A DNA stretch of 64,000 nucleotides from Amia ocellicauda (GCF_036373705.1 NC_089863.1:23458417-23522416), one strand, 5' to 3'; shown: positions 23,201-37,533, counted from the stretch's first letter. The notes: generated by a model from the letters alone, not told the origin. Program-made: numbers and translations.

Positions 23201-26184
23201 CCGTCAGGAGACACGGCCGCCCGTGGACGAGGACAACGCGGTCCTGTCATCACTAACGCTGCTGGGTACGTCTCAGTCTTTAATAAGTTCTTTATCCAAT
23301 TCTATACTTCATTTAAACCACCTACTGTTTCAAATAATTACAAGGCTCTGATTTAGGAAATGATTAGTTCAGTTAAGGGTTCAATTAAGTAATTGAGAGC
23401 TCAGCAGGGTGGGTTGGGAGCCACTGTTGATGCAATGAAGGCTTTCGCAGGCGTCTCTCTCTGTGGTCCCAGGAGAGAGTGCGCTGGCCTGTGTTGTGAC
23501 CTCACTGCTCTGCCTGCCTTTTTCCTACAGCCAACGCCTTCCCAAAGAAGGTGGCCAAATTCATCGTTGGGCAGCTGAAGAGCAGCAGTGAGCCGGGCCG
23601 GGCCGGGTCCGCGGCAATGCTGGCCCACCTCCTCCGCGCCGCAGGTACCGTCCTCTCCCCCGTCCTGTCCCGCTGCGCTACAGCGCTCTCTGCTGTCTGA
23701 CCTCCTGCTGTCATCGAAACTCGTGACAAGCATTTTAATAGACAAGGCCTCGGTCACGCGGTTTAACGACGCATGCGTTGTAATATAGCGTGTTATTGTG
23801 AGGAAATCGAATGCCACGGTGTCGTGTTGCTGTTGCTTGTACTGTAGTTGTTGTAATTGTCTCTGATACTTGCTCTGACTAGCACTAAACTTATTGTATA
23901 CTGTGATGTATTGTTTCATACCTTCTTATTGTCTTGTAATTCTTTGTGTATATTGTGTTTACAGTTGTAAATCGTTGTAAGGTCATCTGCTCAGACATAA
24001 ATAATAAACTCTATGGCAACTATCGGATTAGAAATATCAATTATAATCAGGAAGACGGAATAAACAGACTTGCATAATTATGAGCAGAAGACTTCAAATA
24101 CACTATAGACGGCTTGTTCAATTTGTTCAATCTATAAATATTTTAGTATATATTCCTTTTAGGGTAGAATATCAAAACAACTTTTCCAAAGCATTTATTT
24201 TCATCAGTGAGCCTCTTTTGGCTGCCGTTGTTATAATAATAATGAATATTTTGTTTTCTAATGCAGTAAATCTTTGGACATTTGCTTTGGACATTTCTGA
24301 CGCTCTGGCACTTTTTAAATTAAATCTAATACTTTTTAAATTGAATTGGCCTTCATAACCGCTTAAGTAAAATATAAACAAAACCCAAAGTGACGTCTAC
24401 CGACCCGGCGCAATCCGATTACATCAGCCACGGATACCGAGAGAACCTGCCATGTGGTGTTGTTTTCCGATTACCAAACCTGATCCTGCCGAATCCGTTA
24501 CAGGGAAGGCCGATTCCTTGGCGCCACGGGGGCCCGGTGAGCCCTCCTTCTACGGCCCCTCCAGCACCATCTTCTGCAAGATCCTGGAGGGCAGACGAGC
24601 CCAGCTGAAAGAGCAGGTCAGGGCCAGTTTGGAGTCTCTCACGCCCGCTGTGTTTCCTCTCGCTGCGCTGGGCGGCAGACTGAGTGCATGTCTCCTCTGT
24701 CCTCCAGGTCCCTGAGATCCTGCACGCTGTGCAGCCCTGCCTGCCCCACCTGACTGACCGGCAGCTGAGAGTGGTCGCCCACATCGTGTCCCAGTGCCCG
24801 GAGGAGCTCACCAAGGCGCTGCTGAACGAAGCCCTGCCGCTGGACCGGTGAGCCCCACAGAAGCGCCTCTCTCACAGTGACTGTCTGCAGTGCTGATTGG
24901 CTCGTGTGTCACGTCAAGGAGCTCCCGTGTGTCTCTGACTCACTGTGTCTCTGTCTCCCACAGCTCCAGCCGTGTGCTGTGGAGGGCCTTGGGATCTGAA
25001 AGCAAGATGTCCCGCAGGCTGCTGGCTTTCCTCATGAGGAAGCTGCCCAGGGACCCGGCTGAGGACTGTGTGTCCGCTGCGCGCCGGACCCTCGCTGTGA
25101 GTCCCCAGACACTTACTCACTGTGTAAACCAGGCCGGGAACATCGCAGGACTTTTCATTCACTGATGTTTCCACTGACCTGTCCGTGATCTACTGACTCT
25201 CCAGAAAGCAGTACAGAGGGGCTCTGAATGGGGTGCCTTTTCTCTGACTGTGATCCTGTGTGTCTCTCCCGGTGTCAGGTGACCACTGCCGTGCAAGAAC
25301 TGCTGGCCGTCGCAGGGAGGACGGGGGCCTTTCAGAGGGTCTTTCCCCGGCTGTTTGGGGCCCTGCTTCTCCACACGGACTGCAGAGAGGAGATCCCACA
25401 GGAGGCCGGCACCCCCAGCCAGGACACGCCAAGAGAACCAAGTATATCCAGGTGAGCAGGTCGTACTGAGTGCCGTCTCGCTGGGCAGACCCACAGGGTG
25501 TCTGTTCACAGTGTGGTCCCTGATGGAGCCGTCAGTACCTCGCTGGTCTGTGTGTGAGTGACCTGAGCGGCCAGGAGGGCCACAGTGAGAGACGCACTTG
25601 ATTCTGCTGAGTGTTGGTGCTCTGCAGACACTGGATAAAATTAACTTTTTTGGCCACTAGCCACTGTGTCTGGTAGAAGGAAAACACTTACCAGCCACTT
25701 GGTATTTTTACCAGCCAAAGGCAAACATCACCAGAAATGCATGAGGGTGCGTAAATGTGTGGTGAACATGTTAAAACGTGGCATTTATTCAGGTAATTCA
25801 TCAATCACCATAACAGAAGCTAACTGCACACCTGTATAGACTAGACAGGTGTGTATGAGGAAAAGGATCTGGATAGAAAACATGCTCCCACACAGTTTCT
25901 ACTTGCAAGTGTTATAAGGTCTTGATTGCCTTCTGTTGAGTGATAACACTTGCTAGTAGAGACTGTGCGGGAGCATCGTTTTCAAATGAATCAATCACAT
26001 GCAATAACACGGCAGCTGCTGGGGATCTGTATAAACACACCAACACATGAGAAGGGGTGTTAATGACACATTATTGCTCTTCATACTCCTCTTCTTCTTC
26101 AGTGCTTCTCCCTTCTCTGGGTTTCTGCACGTCATTAAAAGGATTTCATTGGATTGGCTAGATATTCATAGAGTCACGGTCTGT

Positions 26185-26232
<48 letters not shown>

Positions 26233-29200
26233 AATGAAGACAGACAGTGACGTCCTTTCCATTGGTCAATACGATGCACGCCAGCAGAGACGCGATGTAA
26301 ACAAACCGCACGTTTCTCTTCAGCAGAATCTCCACTACGCAGGAAAAAATGCATGTCTCTATCGCAAATCATTTCAGCAGAAATGTATATGGTGTAATTG
26401 ATGCAATTGATGAATACTTTTCTAACAACAATTTTGTTAAATAAATATCTACGTAAAAATACATTATTAGAAGACGTATGGAAATGGCATAAGACAGCAG
26501 ACCTGTCAACTCTCACACACCTCGTGTCAGACTCGTGTTGTCCCGACATTAGCACAACTTTTAGTTCATTTGTCACAAATTCAAATTAACTATAAAGGTT
26601 GTGACTATTTGTTTTATAAGGGAATATTTTGCAATTACAGCTGTAATTAACCGACCAATATGTTTTTCTTTTTCATTTTTTATACATTTTCATTCAGTTG
26701 CATTCAGTTTAGCAATGTGAGCTGCGATGAAAATGCCTTAACGTTAGCGTCCTTGTGGCAATGTGTTCCGGTCACAACAGCGAAATACAAAATGTATAAG
26801 ACCTATCTAGCTAATTTATACAATGTACTTGACTAAACGATTGACTTTCACTCTCCAAAGCACACACTCAGACTGCTGCTCTGCGCTCAGAAACATAACT
26901 GTGCGTTTGAGTTCCAGCGAATACAGAATTAATACATACACTAGGGTTGGCCGTGTGCCGGCTCCGGTGTGGAGCTCATCGGAGCGCTCTGGAGCCGGAG
27001 CTGAGGTCACGGAGCTGCTCCACTCTTCCCCCTTCCATTACCCAGATATTAAGTCCACTTTTCTTAAATTAACAACATGTATAACTTCATAGGTATTGTT
27101 TTGTATTGGGGGTTATAAAATAAGATCAGTTCTCACTCCAGCTATTTGTACATAATACATTTTTTATTAATTGTAATTATATGACACCTTCACTTTCTCA
27201 CACCTGTCACTTTCTAGAAGTGATGCTATAATCTCAGGGCATCTCTCATAAACCTCATGCAAAAGAAGTAAAGTCCATTTTAACTGTAAAGTTTTAAGTA
27301 TTTCCAAATTATTTTATTCCAAGCAAATTCTTCATCTGCCTAAATTAACCTCATTTTATAGCCGTCTGTTATCTGAAATGTCCTGACTAGTTTGTCCAGA
27401 AGTTGGTTGCCAGGGAGTTAAGGTCACATGCAGAGTCATGCCCCCTGCACCTTGTTTGCCACTTTTAAGATACGAAAATACTGGACCCCTGGTGGGGGGG
27501 GGGGGGGGATGCGAAATGTCAACCACAAAAGTATGTGGACACCTGCTCCTCAGACATCTCATTCCAAAATCATGGGCATGAATATGGAGTTGGTCCCCCC
27601 TTTGATGCAATAACTGCCTCCACTCTTCTGGGAAGACTTTCCACTAGATGCTGGAACATTGTTGAGGGGATTTCAGACACAAGAGCATTAGTGAGGTCGG
27701 GCGCCGATGTTGGGCGATCAGGCCTGGCTCACAGTCGGCTTTTCCATTCATCCCAAAGGTGGGATGGGGTTGAGGTCGGGGCTCTGTGCAGGTCACTCAA
27801 GTTCTTCCACACCAATCTCGACAAACTATTTCTGTCAGGACCTCACTTTGTGCACGGCTTGTCATGCTGAAACAGGAAAGGGCTTCCCCAAACTGTTGCC
27901 ACAAATTTGGAGGTGCAAATTCACCCAGAATGTCACTGTAGGCTGTAGCGTTACGATTTCCCTTCAGTGGGACAAAGGGGCCGAGCCCTGAGACCATTAT
28001 TCCTCCTCCAAACTTTACAGTTGGTCTATGCATTCGTGCAGGCAGCGTTCTCCTGGCATGTGAAACATGCCGACTAAAAGTTGAGTCCCCGTACACTTGT
28101 TGGCAGCCCGCCAAAGTGGCTGGTAAAATTGACATTTACCCGCCACGGGCTAAATCTACCCACATTTGGCGGGTGTTAATTTTATTCCCTGTCTACAGCA
28201 CTGTCCTCTCCTCTCTCCACAGAGAGATCGTACTGGCACTGAAGGCCCTTCTGGCCCGGGCCAAGCTGAGGAAGGCGACCGATCAGCTAAAGCAGGAGGC
28301 GGCCTGGGCGAAACTGCAGAGCCCTGACAGCCACCCCGAGGGCGTCCGTCTCCTGGCCAGGTACGGGTCTCCAAACCAGCCTGTCATTCGGGGCTTCCCT
28401 TTGTCTACTCCGTTCCCGAGATCGGTTATCTATTGTCTCATTACGGCTGTCCCTTTATCCTCCAGGGCCATGGTTGAGCACGCCGGCCCGCAGCTCCCTG
28501 GCATCATGGAGGTCCTCGTCCCTTCCCTGAGCTCTGACCGGGAGCAGCACAGAGTGACGGCCACTGCCTTCTTCTCCGAGGTGAGTATGTGGCTGAGGGC
28601 TGCTCTCACTGCGCCTCGCTCTGCTGTCTTGCAGCTGCTGGGCGGCTCGGAGAAGCCACTACTGAAGAGTTTGAAGCGCCGAGCCCAGGACCCCTGTGTG
28701 CGCGTCAGGCTGCTGCTTTTCCAAGGCATAGAGAGATCCACAGCTGCCCAGGTAAGGACTTGTGCTGGATGCCCAGTGCGGACGGGGACGTGGGGATGAA
28801 GCCGCTCTGTCTGTGTGTTAAACAGTGAAGAGAGAGATGCATGTTTCAATTCCAAAGCCACCACTCTGTGTGCAGGTGACAGAACACGGCCGGGAGCTGC
28901 TCGCCATCCTCCGCTCTGGCCTGCAGGACACGGACGTGGCGGACAGGCAGGCGGTCCTGGCAGCTCTGTCCGCCCTCTCACACGTTCTGCCCCACCTGAG
29001 ACGGCACAGCGTCAGCCGGGATGTCGCTGCAGATGTCCTGCGAAGGATCACTGCGCTCTGGGAAAAAGTGAGTCGCTGTTTAAGGCTGCGGTGTCCGTGC
29101 AGGCTGTCGTGCTCAGTGTTTCACAGGCTGTGCTGTCGCCACTCTGTGCCTGACCTTCTCTGCTTGTTTTCAGGATGATGCAGAGCTGCACTGTGCCTGC

Positions 29201-30359
29201 GCCACCGTGCTGGGGAACCTGTGCAGGTGCCCGGCAGTGACAGCCCACCTCAAACGTGAACTGCAGGTGGCCCTGGTGCAGCTGGCGCTTCACCTGCGAG
29301 ACCCCAACCCTGAGGTGACCCAGGTAAGAGCAGATCAGACACCACCCGGGCAGCAAACCCAGGAGGGGCTGCAGGGGCTTTTAAGAATATCAGAAGAGTT
29401 ACAGACGTCCTGCTGTCGGATTGTGCCGCTGTGTCCTGGCATCAGTGCCCAGTGTTGAGTCTCAGCTCGTGTGTTTGTGCAGGCCTGCCTCTGGACCCTG
29501 AACAACAGCATCTGGGTTCTAGATCTGAACATTGTCAGGACGCTGATCTCCACGAACCAGGACAGAGGGGCGCTGTTCGTAGACGGCTTTCTGGAGGACC
29601 TGGCCGCGTTCTTGGTGAGGACCAGTTCAGCCAATCCCACTGTCTCACATGAGTTTGGCTCCTGCAACACGCAGGGCCGAGGCACACACGTGTGACGTTG
29701 TGTATGAAGGACAGAGATGCACAGAGATGTTTGTGGCTCTTGAGTTACAGGTCTGCTGAGAGTCCCCGAATCTGACTCCTTGTCTTTTCCAGGCATCTGA
29801 TTTCCCCGAGGCGCTGGACGGGGCCTTCAGCTGCGTCCTGGACTGTTTGAACAGCCGCTCTCCTGCAGTCAGAGCCAACGCCGCCGTATTCACAGGTGAG
29901 GAGATGAGACGCCGGGGGAGGATGTGGGCCCATGATGGAGCGCACAGGCGATTGGTATCGATTCTGTAACGCCACTGAAATGTTTCTGTGGATCTGATGG
30001 CAGCCAGGGTGACATTGTCTTGCTGCTCTAGACCTCTGTGTTGAGTTGTGACTCGGTGTTGCTCTCTCTTGTCCACAGAGTCCCTGATTAATAAGAACCT
30101 CCTGGGACGCCGACAGTGGCAGGAGGTGGTCCGTGCTCTGACGCGGGCCAAGCAGGAGGAGAGCGACGCCCTGGCTAAGAGCTGCACTGCCCAGGCCCTG
30201 GAGAACTGCTCCGCCTCCCAGTGCCAGAGCGCAGCGACGCAGCCCGTGTGGAAGAGGCTCTTCAGCCCACAAGGAGACGGGAGGAGATTAGGTCGCACTC
30301 TGCCGTCTGAGCTGAATGACTGTGTGCCTGAGCCCCCGCTCGCTAATGAGGTGCCATGA
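20271..30359 (+). CDS. MROH-family HEAT-repeat protein, copy B (complete gene)
   Basis: Exons: 20271-20287 (start uncertain), 20856-20889, 21028-21140, 21440-21565, 21704-21863, 22005-22136, 22285-22442, 22599-22748, 22982-23086, 23193-23265, 23531-23644, 24504-24616, 24708-24847, 24964-25096, 25279-25451, 28223-28360, 28466-28580, 28635-28751, 28876-29067, 29174-29323, 29483-29614, 29793-29895, 30079-30359. Exons 2-23 sum to 2952 nt, 984 codons with the stop, and every junction keeps frame. Exon 4 begins LAHPTLVLQAVEKVL, like the MROH1 segment after KLAHPHR. Exons 13-14 carry VPEILHAV and VLWRALGSE, like MROH1 VPEIVSVL and MLWRALAVE. No signal peptide or membrane segment is evident. The product is shorter than MROH1 (about 1640 residues in human): the region between exons 11 and 12 is missing. 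Exon 1 does not join exon 2 in the reading frame used downstream, so the true start may be the ATG at 21054 or elsewhere. Confidence 0.88.
25876..25983. repeat. Intron 15 hairpin, unit B
   Basis: Same as 3095-3202, with no change seen. Confidence 0.6.
27526..28059 (-). pseudogene. Truncated Tc1-like element in intron 15, unit B
   Basis: Duplicate of 4733-5266 with the same truncation points. Confidence 0.8.
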
Positions 30360-30369
30360 GGGACACAAT

Positions 30370-31385
30370 ACTGAGACGCACTATATAGACGCACTATATA
30401 GACACACTATATACTGAGACGCACTATAAAGACACAGTATATACTGAGACGCACTATATAGACACAGTATATACTGAGACGCACTATATAGACACAGTAT
30501 ATACTGAGACGCACTATATAGACGCACTATATAGACGCACTATATAGACACAGTATATACTGAGACGCACTATATAGACACAGTATATACTGTGAGACGC
30601 ACTATATAGACACAGTATATACTGAGACGCACTATATAGACACAGTATATACTGTGAGACGCACTATATAGATACAGTATATACTGAGACGCACTATATA
30701 GACACAGTATATACCGAGACGCACTATATAGACAGTATATACTGAGACGCACTATATCGACGCAGTATATACTGAGACGCACTATATAGACGCAGTATAT
30801 ACTGAGACGCACTATATAGACACACTATATACTGAGACGCACTATATAGACGCAGTATATACTGAGACGCACTATATAGACACTATATACTGAGACGCAG
30901 TATATACTGAGACGCACTATATAGACGCAGTATATACTGAGACGCACTATATAGACACACTATATACTGAGACGCAGTATATACTGAGACGCACTATATA
31001 GACGCAGTATATACTGAGACGCACTATATAGACGCAGTATATACTGAGACGCACTATATAGACACACTATATACTGAGACGCAGTATATACTGAGACGCA
31101 CTATATAGACGCAGTATATACTGAGACGCACTATATAGACACACTATATACCGAGACGCACTATATAGACACAGTATATACTGAGACGTACTATATAGAC
31201 ACAGTATATACTGTGAGACGCACTATATAGACACAGTATATACTGAGACGCACTATATTGACACAGTATATACTGAGACGCACTATATGGACATAGTATA
31301 TACTGAGACGCACTATATACTGAGATGCACTATATACTAAGACATACAGACTATATACTAAGACGCACCATATACTGAGGCGCAC
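30370..31385. repeat. AT-rich minisatellite, unit B
   Basis: Same order of variant repeats as unit A, longer by one 32-bp repeat inserted near 31211. Near identity of repeat order suggests that A and B separated recently here. Confidence 0.95.
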
Positions 31386-31416
31386 AATATAGATCCACTA
31401 TATAATGACAAGTATA

Positions 31417-31644
31417 GGTCTCTGTGTCTCTGTTCCTGGTCTGTCTCTGTTTCTCTCCATGTCTGTCCGCGTGTGCTCGTGTGTCCACAGGTGTCCAGAC
31501 CGCTGCTCTGTTGCTCGGCTCAACTGCCGGGCCGCTGTGTGGAAGAGCCGCATCAGGTCCCGGAGACGCCCAGACACCTGTGGACACACGGGCACACGCG
31601 GACAGACATGGAGAGAAACAGAGACAGACCAGGAAACGGAGACC
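31417..31644. repeat. Long inverted repeat downstream of MROH, unit B
   Basis: Copy of 8592-8819. One loop base differs (GGTCCCGG against GGTTCCGG); arms are unchanged by eye. Confidence 0.92.
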
Positions 31645-31752
31645 TGGATTCAAACAGGGGGGTCTGGCTCAGAGTGGGCAACAACACAGCTGAAGGTCCT
31701 CTATTTAAACGAGATGGTCAGCTCCCCCTTTTCTTCTGTCTTTGAGCTGCAA

Positions 31753-32656
31753 TGCATTATGGGAGTCACACAGAGTTCCGGTGAGGCTTTTCTTCTATGC
31801 AATGGAAAACCAGCCTCTTTAATATTCAACGCTTTCTTTTTATAAAACACTTGCATTTTTATACATGATGCACCTGGCTTGTATTAGAGACGCCCCTTCT
31901 GAAGACATGCAAGTTATTATCTAACCAGCAGTGTGTTCACCTGTCCTGACGAGCGCTTTATGGCCGAAGTGCTGTCTCTATTCGCCGGTCATGAATATTC
32001 ATGAGCACAAGACTGCTGAGGCAGATCCTCGATCTAGGAGGCGGGGTTTGTTATCGGAGACAAGTGACGGATTGGCGGCGATTCAAAACGAATAGTCAGC
32101 GTGTGGATCATTATTATTACTGTCAGTAGTAGTAGAAGTCGTAATTCTGATGCCATGAAGGTGTTCGGTATTTAATTGTGGCAACACAACCAATAAGAAT
32201 CTCTTCTCCGTTTTCCGCTGGATGATATTCTGTACATTTTACTTCATATATAATACAAAAAATACCGAACATTTCCGAGACATTAGTGTTACTGATTTTC
32301 TTATATGAATAATAATAATTACCCACAGGCTCTCGTATGTTTTGAATTGCCGCCGATCTGTCACCCGTCTATAACAACCAAACCAGGCCTCAGGCTTGAT
32401 GTGCTCATGGATATTCATGACCGGCTACTAGAGAGAGCACTTCGCTGATACAGCGCTCGTCAGGCCGGGTGAAAACACTGCTGGTTAAATAATAACTCGT
32501 ATGTGTTAAGAAGTGTCTAATACAATCCAGGTGCATCCTGTTAAAAATGCAATTGTTTTTTAAAAAGAAAGCTTTGAATATGAAATGAGGCAGGTTTGCC
32601 ATGACAGAGATGGGGAGAAAAGCGCCACAGGAACTCTGTGCGACTCCCATAATGCA
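31753..32656. mobile_element. Foldback-type element, unit B
   Basis: Copy of 8928-9831, 904 bp, nearly unchanged. Confidence 0.75.
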
Positions 32657-34652
32657 CTGCTTCGGGTAAGACGGAAGTCCCGATGTTAATAGGTGGGGCT
32701 GACTGTCTTGTTTCAATAGAGGGGCTGTGACAGCCTTTATTGACGCCCGGCACACAGTCTGGGGGTAAAGCAGCCGTTGCTGAAAGGGCAAGAGCGCGCG
32801 CTGGAGTCTGGGGGGCTGAACGCGGCTCAGTCAGTACGATGGCAGACAGCAGCGCCGGGTGTGTGTTCTCGAGAGAAGACGCGACTAATCTTGTGATGCT
32901 TTGGGCCAAGTGCGTTTATTCTTTTCAGCTGTTGTATTTTGAAATAAAAAGATGATTTTAAATGCACTTGATTTGTTATTGTTTTGATTGTTTGGTAGTT
33001 TGATTTGTCTGATGCGTTTACAAAATGCACTACATTAACGCACTACTAATGCATTTGACCTTTGACCTTGTCCATTCCTATCGGAGCAGGAGGCCGCACA
33101 GCTTGTGTTTCCGGGTTCTTCTGTTATTGGCGCAGACAGGCGAGCTTCACTGGCAAAACCCGTCTGAACGAGAGCTGCGCCCAGCTACTGCCCTTCTGCA
33201 AACGGCCCCCACCTGTGGGATCCTTGTGGGATCAGTTTGCTTCATAGTTGTGCCATTTCAGTTCAGCTAACATAAAGTCATTGTTGGGCACAATTACATT
33301 GTTACTGGTCTCCATTGTGGCTGTGTTCCCATAGTTATCAATGCCATATTGCACTGGAATACAACGCACTGACTCCTCAACGCGCTGACCGCAGCACACT
33401 GAGACACTGCGCACTGACGCACTGACACGCTCGCTCCCTCAAACGCTCGCCTGTTCACTCTTTCATACAGTCCGATCCTCTCCCCCCGTGTTCTCTGGTG
33501 TGTTCCTGGCGTGTTGCAGGTGACCAGGGACCCTACGGTGAGTCCGACGCACGTCTTTCCTGTCACCGATTATTCAGTCATGACTTCATCGTCTCCCTCA
33601 CACTTTCCCAGTGAGCGGTAATGGGACCTGTGTGTCTGGGCCCCTGTGACCACAGCTGTGAAACTTCTGACTTCAGATTACCCTGCGTTTTGCACAGCTT
33701 TAAGATAATTAATGAATTAAATCTAACAATCAATCTATCAACAATCCCCCACCCCCTCCCTGATTGTGTTGCAACGTCTGTCCTGATTAGATCTTAGTCC
33801 ACAGAGACCAGTGTCAATAAAATCTGTTCACTGAATTTTCTCATTTGCTTTCTTTTGTTACTTTGGTTTTCGGTCAGTCTAAAACACCTTCATCAGACAG
33901 CTTTAGTGTCCTGATTGATACACACAGACCCAGGGCCACAGCACAACAGATGCAAAACCTAGCGTTACTGTGCTCTGGGGCAGAGTTGTAATGACTCGAG
34001 TCAACGTTCAAAATACGTGACTCGAGTTAAAACACAAAAGTCTCCATCAGACTCAAGTCATTGGCTTTATGTTATTTATTCTTGTAGCCGTACTACACCA
34101 CTGATGGCACCAGCTTCACATTCGGTTCCTTAATTGGCACTGGGAGAGCAGGCAAAGTGGGAACTACATCAGTCTTTGTTTAATGAAATGTCAGGAGGAT
34201 GCAGGGGAGCAACGGAGATAAATTGGATAATAAACAGAATATAACTAAACCATCTTGAATAAAACTGATTTAAAAATGATAGGAAATTGAGAAAGAGCTG
34301 CAGCTGGACTGAAAACCAGAGTACACCACGGTAGGCTGGGCAGTGCTCCGGGTTTGCTGGCTCCAGAGGTTCAGCTCCAGCTCCAGCTCCGGAGCGGCTC
34401 TGGTGCAGCTCTACACTCCGGATCCGGCTACTTTTAACCAGCTCCAGCTCCGGAGCCACAAAAAACAGTGCAAACTAGGATGCCATCATTATAAATAATG
34501 ATTCATTTTTACTTATTTTATGTAAATAACTGTTTAACAAAAACAAAATATTAATAACAAACATCTGTTTAACCATTCAAAATTGTAAAGATGTCTGTGG
34601 CAATTAGGGTTGCCAGCCGGCCAGTATTTTAGCGGACTGTCCGGTATCTGTA

Positions 34653-35878
34653 CACTACATGGCCACTAGTATGTGGGCACCCCTTCTAACTAGTGTTCAG
34701 TGGCAAAAACTCCCGTTTCAATCCATTCTGATTTCATGTTGTAACACAATGACAAGTGGAAAAGACCAAGAGGGGTGAATACTTTTGAGAGCCACTGTAA
34801 AATCAAGCCACGCAGCATCTCCTTAGACAAGCATTGGCAGTAGAATGAACTTTACTGAGAGCTCGATGACTTTCAACACGGCACCGTCATAGGATGCCAC
34901 CTTTCCAACAAGTCAGTTTGTCAAGTTTCTGCCCTGCTGAGCTGCCCTGGTGAGTTGCAAGTGCTGTTATTGTTAAGAGGAAACGTCTAGGAGCAACAAC
35001 AGCTCAGCCGCGATTGCTTGGCTACACAAGCTCACAGAACGGGACTGTCGTAGTGCATAAAAATAGTCTTTCGTTGGTTGCAACAATCACTTCTGAGTGC
35101 CAAACTGCCTCTGGAAGCAACATCAGCAGAACTGTTTGTCAGGAGCTTCATGAAATTGGTTTCCATGGCCGAGCAGCCGCACAAGCCTAAGATCTCCATG
35201 CGCAATGCCAAGCGCCGGCTGGAGTGGTGTTAAGCTCGCCACCATTTGACCCGGGAGCAGTGGAAGTGCGATCTCTGGAGTGATGAATCACGCTTCACCG
35301 TCTGGCAGTCCGACGGAGGAATCTGGGTTTGGCGGATGCCAGGAGAACGCTGCCTGCACGAATGCATAGACCAACTGTAAAGTTTGGAGGAGGAATAATG
35401 GTCTCAGGGCTCGGCCCCTTTGTCCCACTGAAGGGAAATCGTAACGCTACAGCCTACAGTGACATTCTGGGTGAATTTGCACCTCCAAATTTGTGGCAAC
35501 AGTTTGGGGAAGCCCTTTCCTGTTTCAGCATGACAACCCGTGCACAAAGTGAGGTCCTGACAGAAATAGTTTGTCGAGATTGGTGTGGAAGAACTTGAGT
35601 GACCTGCACAGAGCCCCGACCTCAACCCCATCCCACCTTTGGGATGAATGGAAAAGCCGACTGTGAGCCAGGCCTGATCGCCCAACATCGGCGCCCGAAC
35701 TCACTAATGCTCTTGTGTCTGAAATCCCCTCAACAATGTTCCAGCATCTAGTGGAAAGTCTTCCCAGAAGAGTGGAGGCAGTTATTGCATCAAAGGGGGG
35801 ACCAACTCCATATTCATGCCCATGATTTTGGAATGAGATGTCTGATGAGCATGTCCACATACTTTTGGCCATGTAGTG
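34653..35878 (+). pseudogene. Decayed Tc1-like element, unit B
   Basis: Copy of 11827-13052, same length, same lesions. Three bases differ in the left part (near 34714). Confidence 0.8.
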
Positions 35879-36519
35879 TATGTACTTTTGACCCCCTTTT
35901 TGGAAGATGTCCAGTTATTTTAAGTACTGTAATCTATTCAATATGTCATTAAAAATGTCATCAGTGGACAGTGGATTCTTGACACCAAAGTAAAATCACA
36001 AATGGTGTGTGTGTGTGTGTGTGTGTGTGTTGGGGGGGTTATCCGAACACAATAATTATCATTGTCCTCGTAAACTGAGCAATGTATTCCAGTTTCTTGT
36101 GCTGCAGACGTTAGGCCAGGAGTTTGTATCTATAGGTTCTTAAAAAGAAATGTTACTTTTGACAGTAAGCCCCATGCCAGCCACCCCGCGCCCGCGCCTC
36201 TCTTTTGACCACTTGAGGTCACTTGACTGCTTCTAGTTCAAATCTTCCCTGCGTTCATTGTGGCGGGGAAGCTGCTGTTGCTCTTCGTTTCCTGAGTTGG
36301 ACGAGGTCAGAGGACATTTCTTGTCAGCTGTACCTACAGTGAGGGAAAAAAGTATTTGATCCCCTGCTGATTTTGTACGTTTGCCCACTGACAAAGAAAT
36401 GATTTTAATGCTAGGTGTATTTTAACAGTGAGAGAAAAAAATCCAGAAAAACGCATTTCAAAAAAGTTATAAATTGATTTGCATGTTAATGAGGGAAATA
36501 AGTATTTGACCCCTTTGAC

Positions 36520-37533
36520 TTAGTACTTGGTGGCAAAACCCTTGCTGGCAATCACAGAGGTCAGACGTTTCTTGTAGTTGGCCACCAGGTTTGCACACAT
36601 CTCAGGAGGGATTTTGTCCCACTCCTCTTTGCAGATCCTCTCCAAGTCATTAAGGTTTCGAGGCTGACGTTTGGCAACTCGAACCTTCAGCTCCCTCCAC
36701 AGATTTTCTATGGGATTAAGGTCTGGAGACTGGCTAGGCCACTCCAGGACCTTAATGTGCTTCTTCTTGAGCCACTCCTTTGTTGCCTTGGCTGTGTGTC
36801 TTGGGTCATTGTCATGCTGGAATACCCATCCACGACCCATTTTCAATGCCCTGGCTGAGGGAAGGAGGTTCTCACCCAAGATTTGACGGTACATGGCCCC
36901 GTCCATCGTCCCTTTGATGCGGTGCAGTTGTCCTGTCCTCTTAGCAGAAAAACACCCCCAAAGCATAATGTTTCCACCTCCATGTTTGACGGTGGGGATG
37001 GTGTTCTTGGGGTCATTCCTCCTCCTCCAAACACGGCGAGTTGAGTTGATGCCAAAGAGCTCGATTTTGGTCTCATCTGACCACAACACTTTCACCCAGT
37101 TCTCCTCTGAATCATTCAGATGTTCATTGGCAAACTTCACACGGGCCTGTACATGTGCTTTCTTGAGCAGGGGGACCTTGCGGGCGCTGCAGGATTTCAG
37201 TCCTTCACGGCGTAGTGTGTTACCAATTGTTTTCTTGGTGACTATGGTCCCAGCTGCCTTGAGATCATTAACAAGATCCTCCCGTGTAGTTCTGGGCTGA
37301 TTCCTCACCGTTCTCATGATCATTGAAACTCCACGAGGTGAGATCTTGCATGGAGCCCCAGACCGAGGGAGACTGACAGTTATTTTGTGTTTCTTTAATT
37401 TGCGAATAATCGCACCAACTGTTGTCACCTTCTCACCAAGCTGCTTGGCGATGGTCTTGTAGCCCATTCCAGCCTTGTGTAGGTCTACAATCTTGTCCCT
37501 GACATCCTTGGACAGCTCTTTGGTCTTGGCCAT
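36520..37533 (-). CDS. Tc1-like DD34E transposase, intact, second copy
   Basis: The conceptual translation is the same as the copy at 13731-14744, with all three catalytic acidic residues in LWSDETK, QHDNDP and NPIENLW. The start chosen is the ATG at 37533. Whether both copies are expressed cannot be told from sequence; the leader palindrome is imperfect here. Confidence 0.93.
   Translation of the reverse strand: MAKTKELSKDVRDKIVDLHKAGMGYKTIAKQLGEKVTTVGAIIRKLKKHKITVSLPRSGAPCKISPRGVSMIMRTVRNQPRTTREDLVNDLKAAGTIVTKKTIGNTLRREGLKSCSARKVPLLKKAHVQARVKFANEHLNDSEENWVKVLWSDETKIELFGINSTRRVWRRRNDPKNTIPTVKHGGGNIMLWGCFSAKRTGQLHRIKGTMDGAMYRQILGENLLPSARALKMGRGWVFQHDNDPRHTAKATKEWLKKKHIKVLEWPSQSPDLNPIENLWRELKVRVAKRQPRNLNDLERICKEEWDKIPPEMCANLVANYKKRLTSVIASKGFATKY

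Larger units (their letters stand above)
25622..28198. mobile_element. hAT-like element in MROH intron 15, unit B
   Basis: Homologue of 2841-5405, longer by 12 bp owing to the AT tract at 26188-26230. Confidence 0.55.
15112..36336 (+). repeat. Segmental duplication unit B (complete)
   Basis: Second tandem unit, complete between two Tc1 copies. It runs from the TA after the first Tc1 to the TA before the second. It contains a full MROH gene with its CpG promoter, plus the upstream LTR, LINE and MITE fragments. Against unit C it lacks 159 bp in intron 3 (near 21415) and 16 bp in intron 22. Its minisatellite is nearly identical to that of A and organised differently from C, while exon 20 and 23 variants are shared with C. 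That mosaic suggests exchange between units. Confidence 0.95.
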
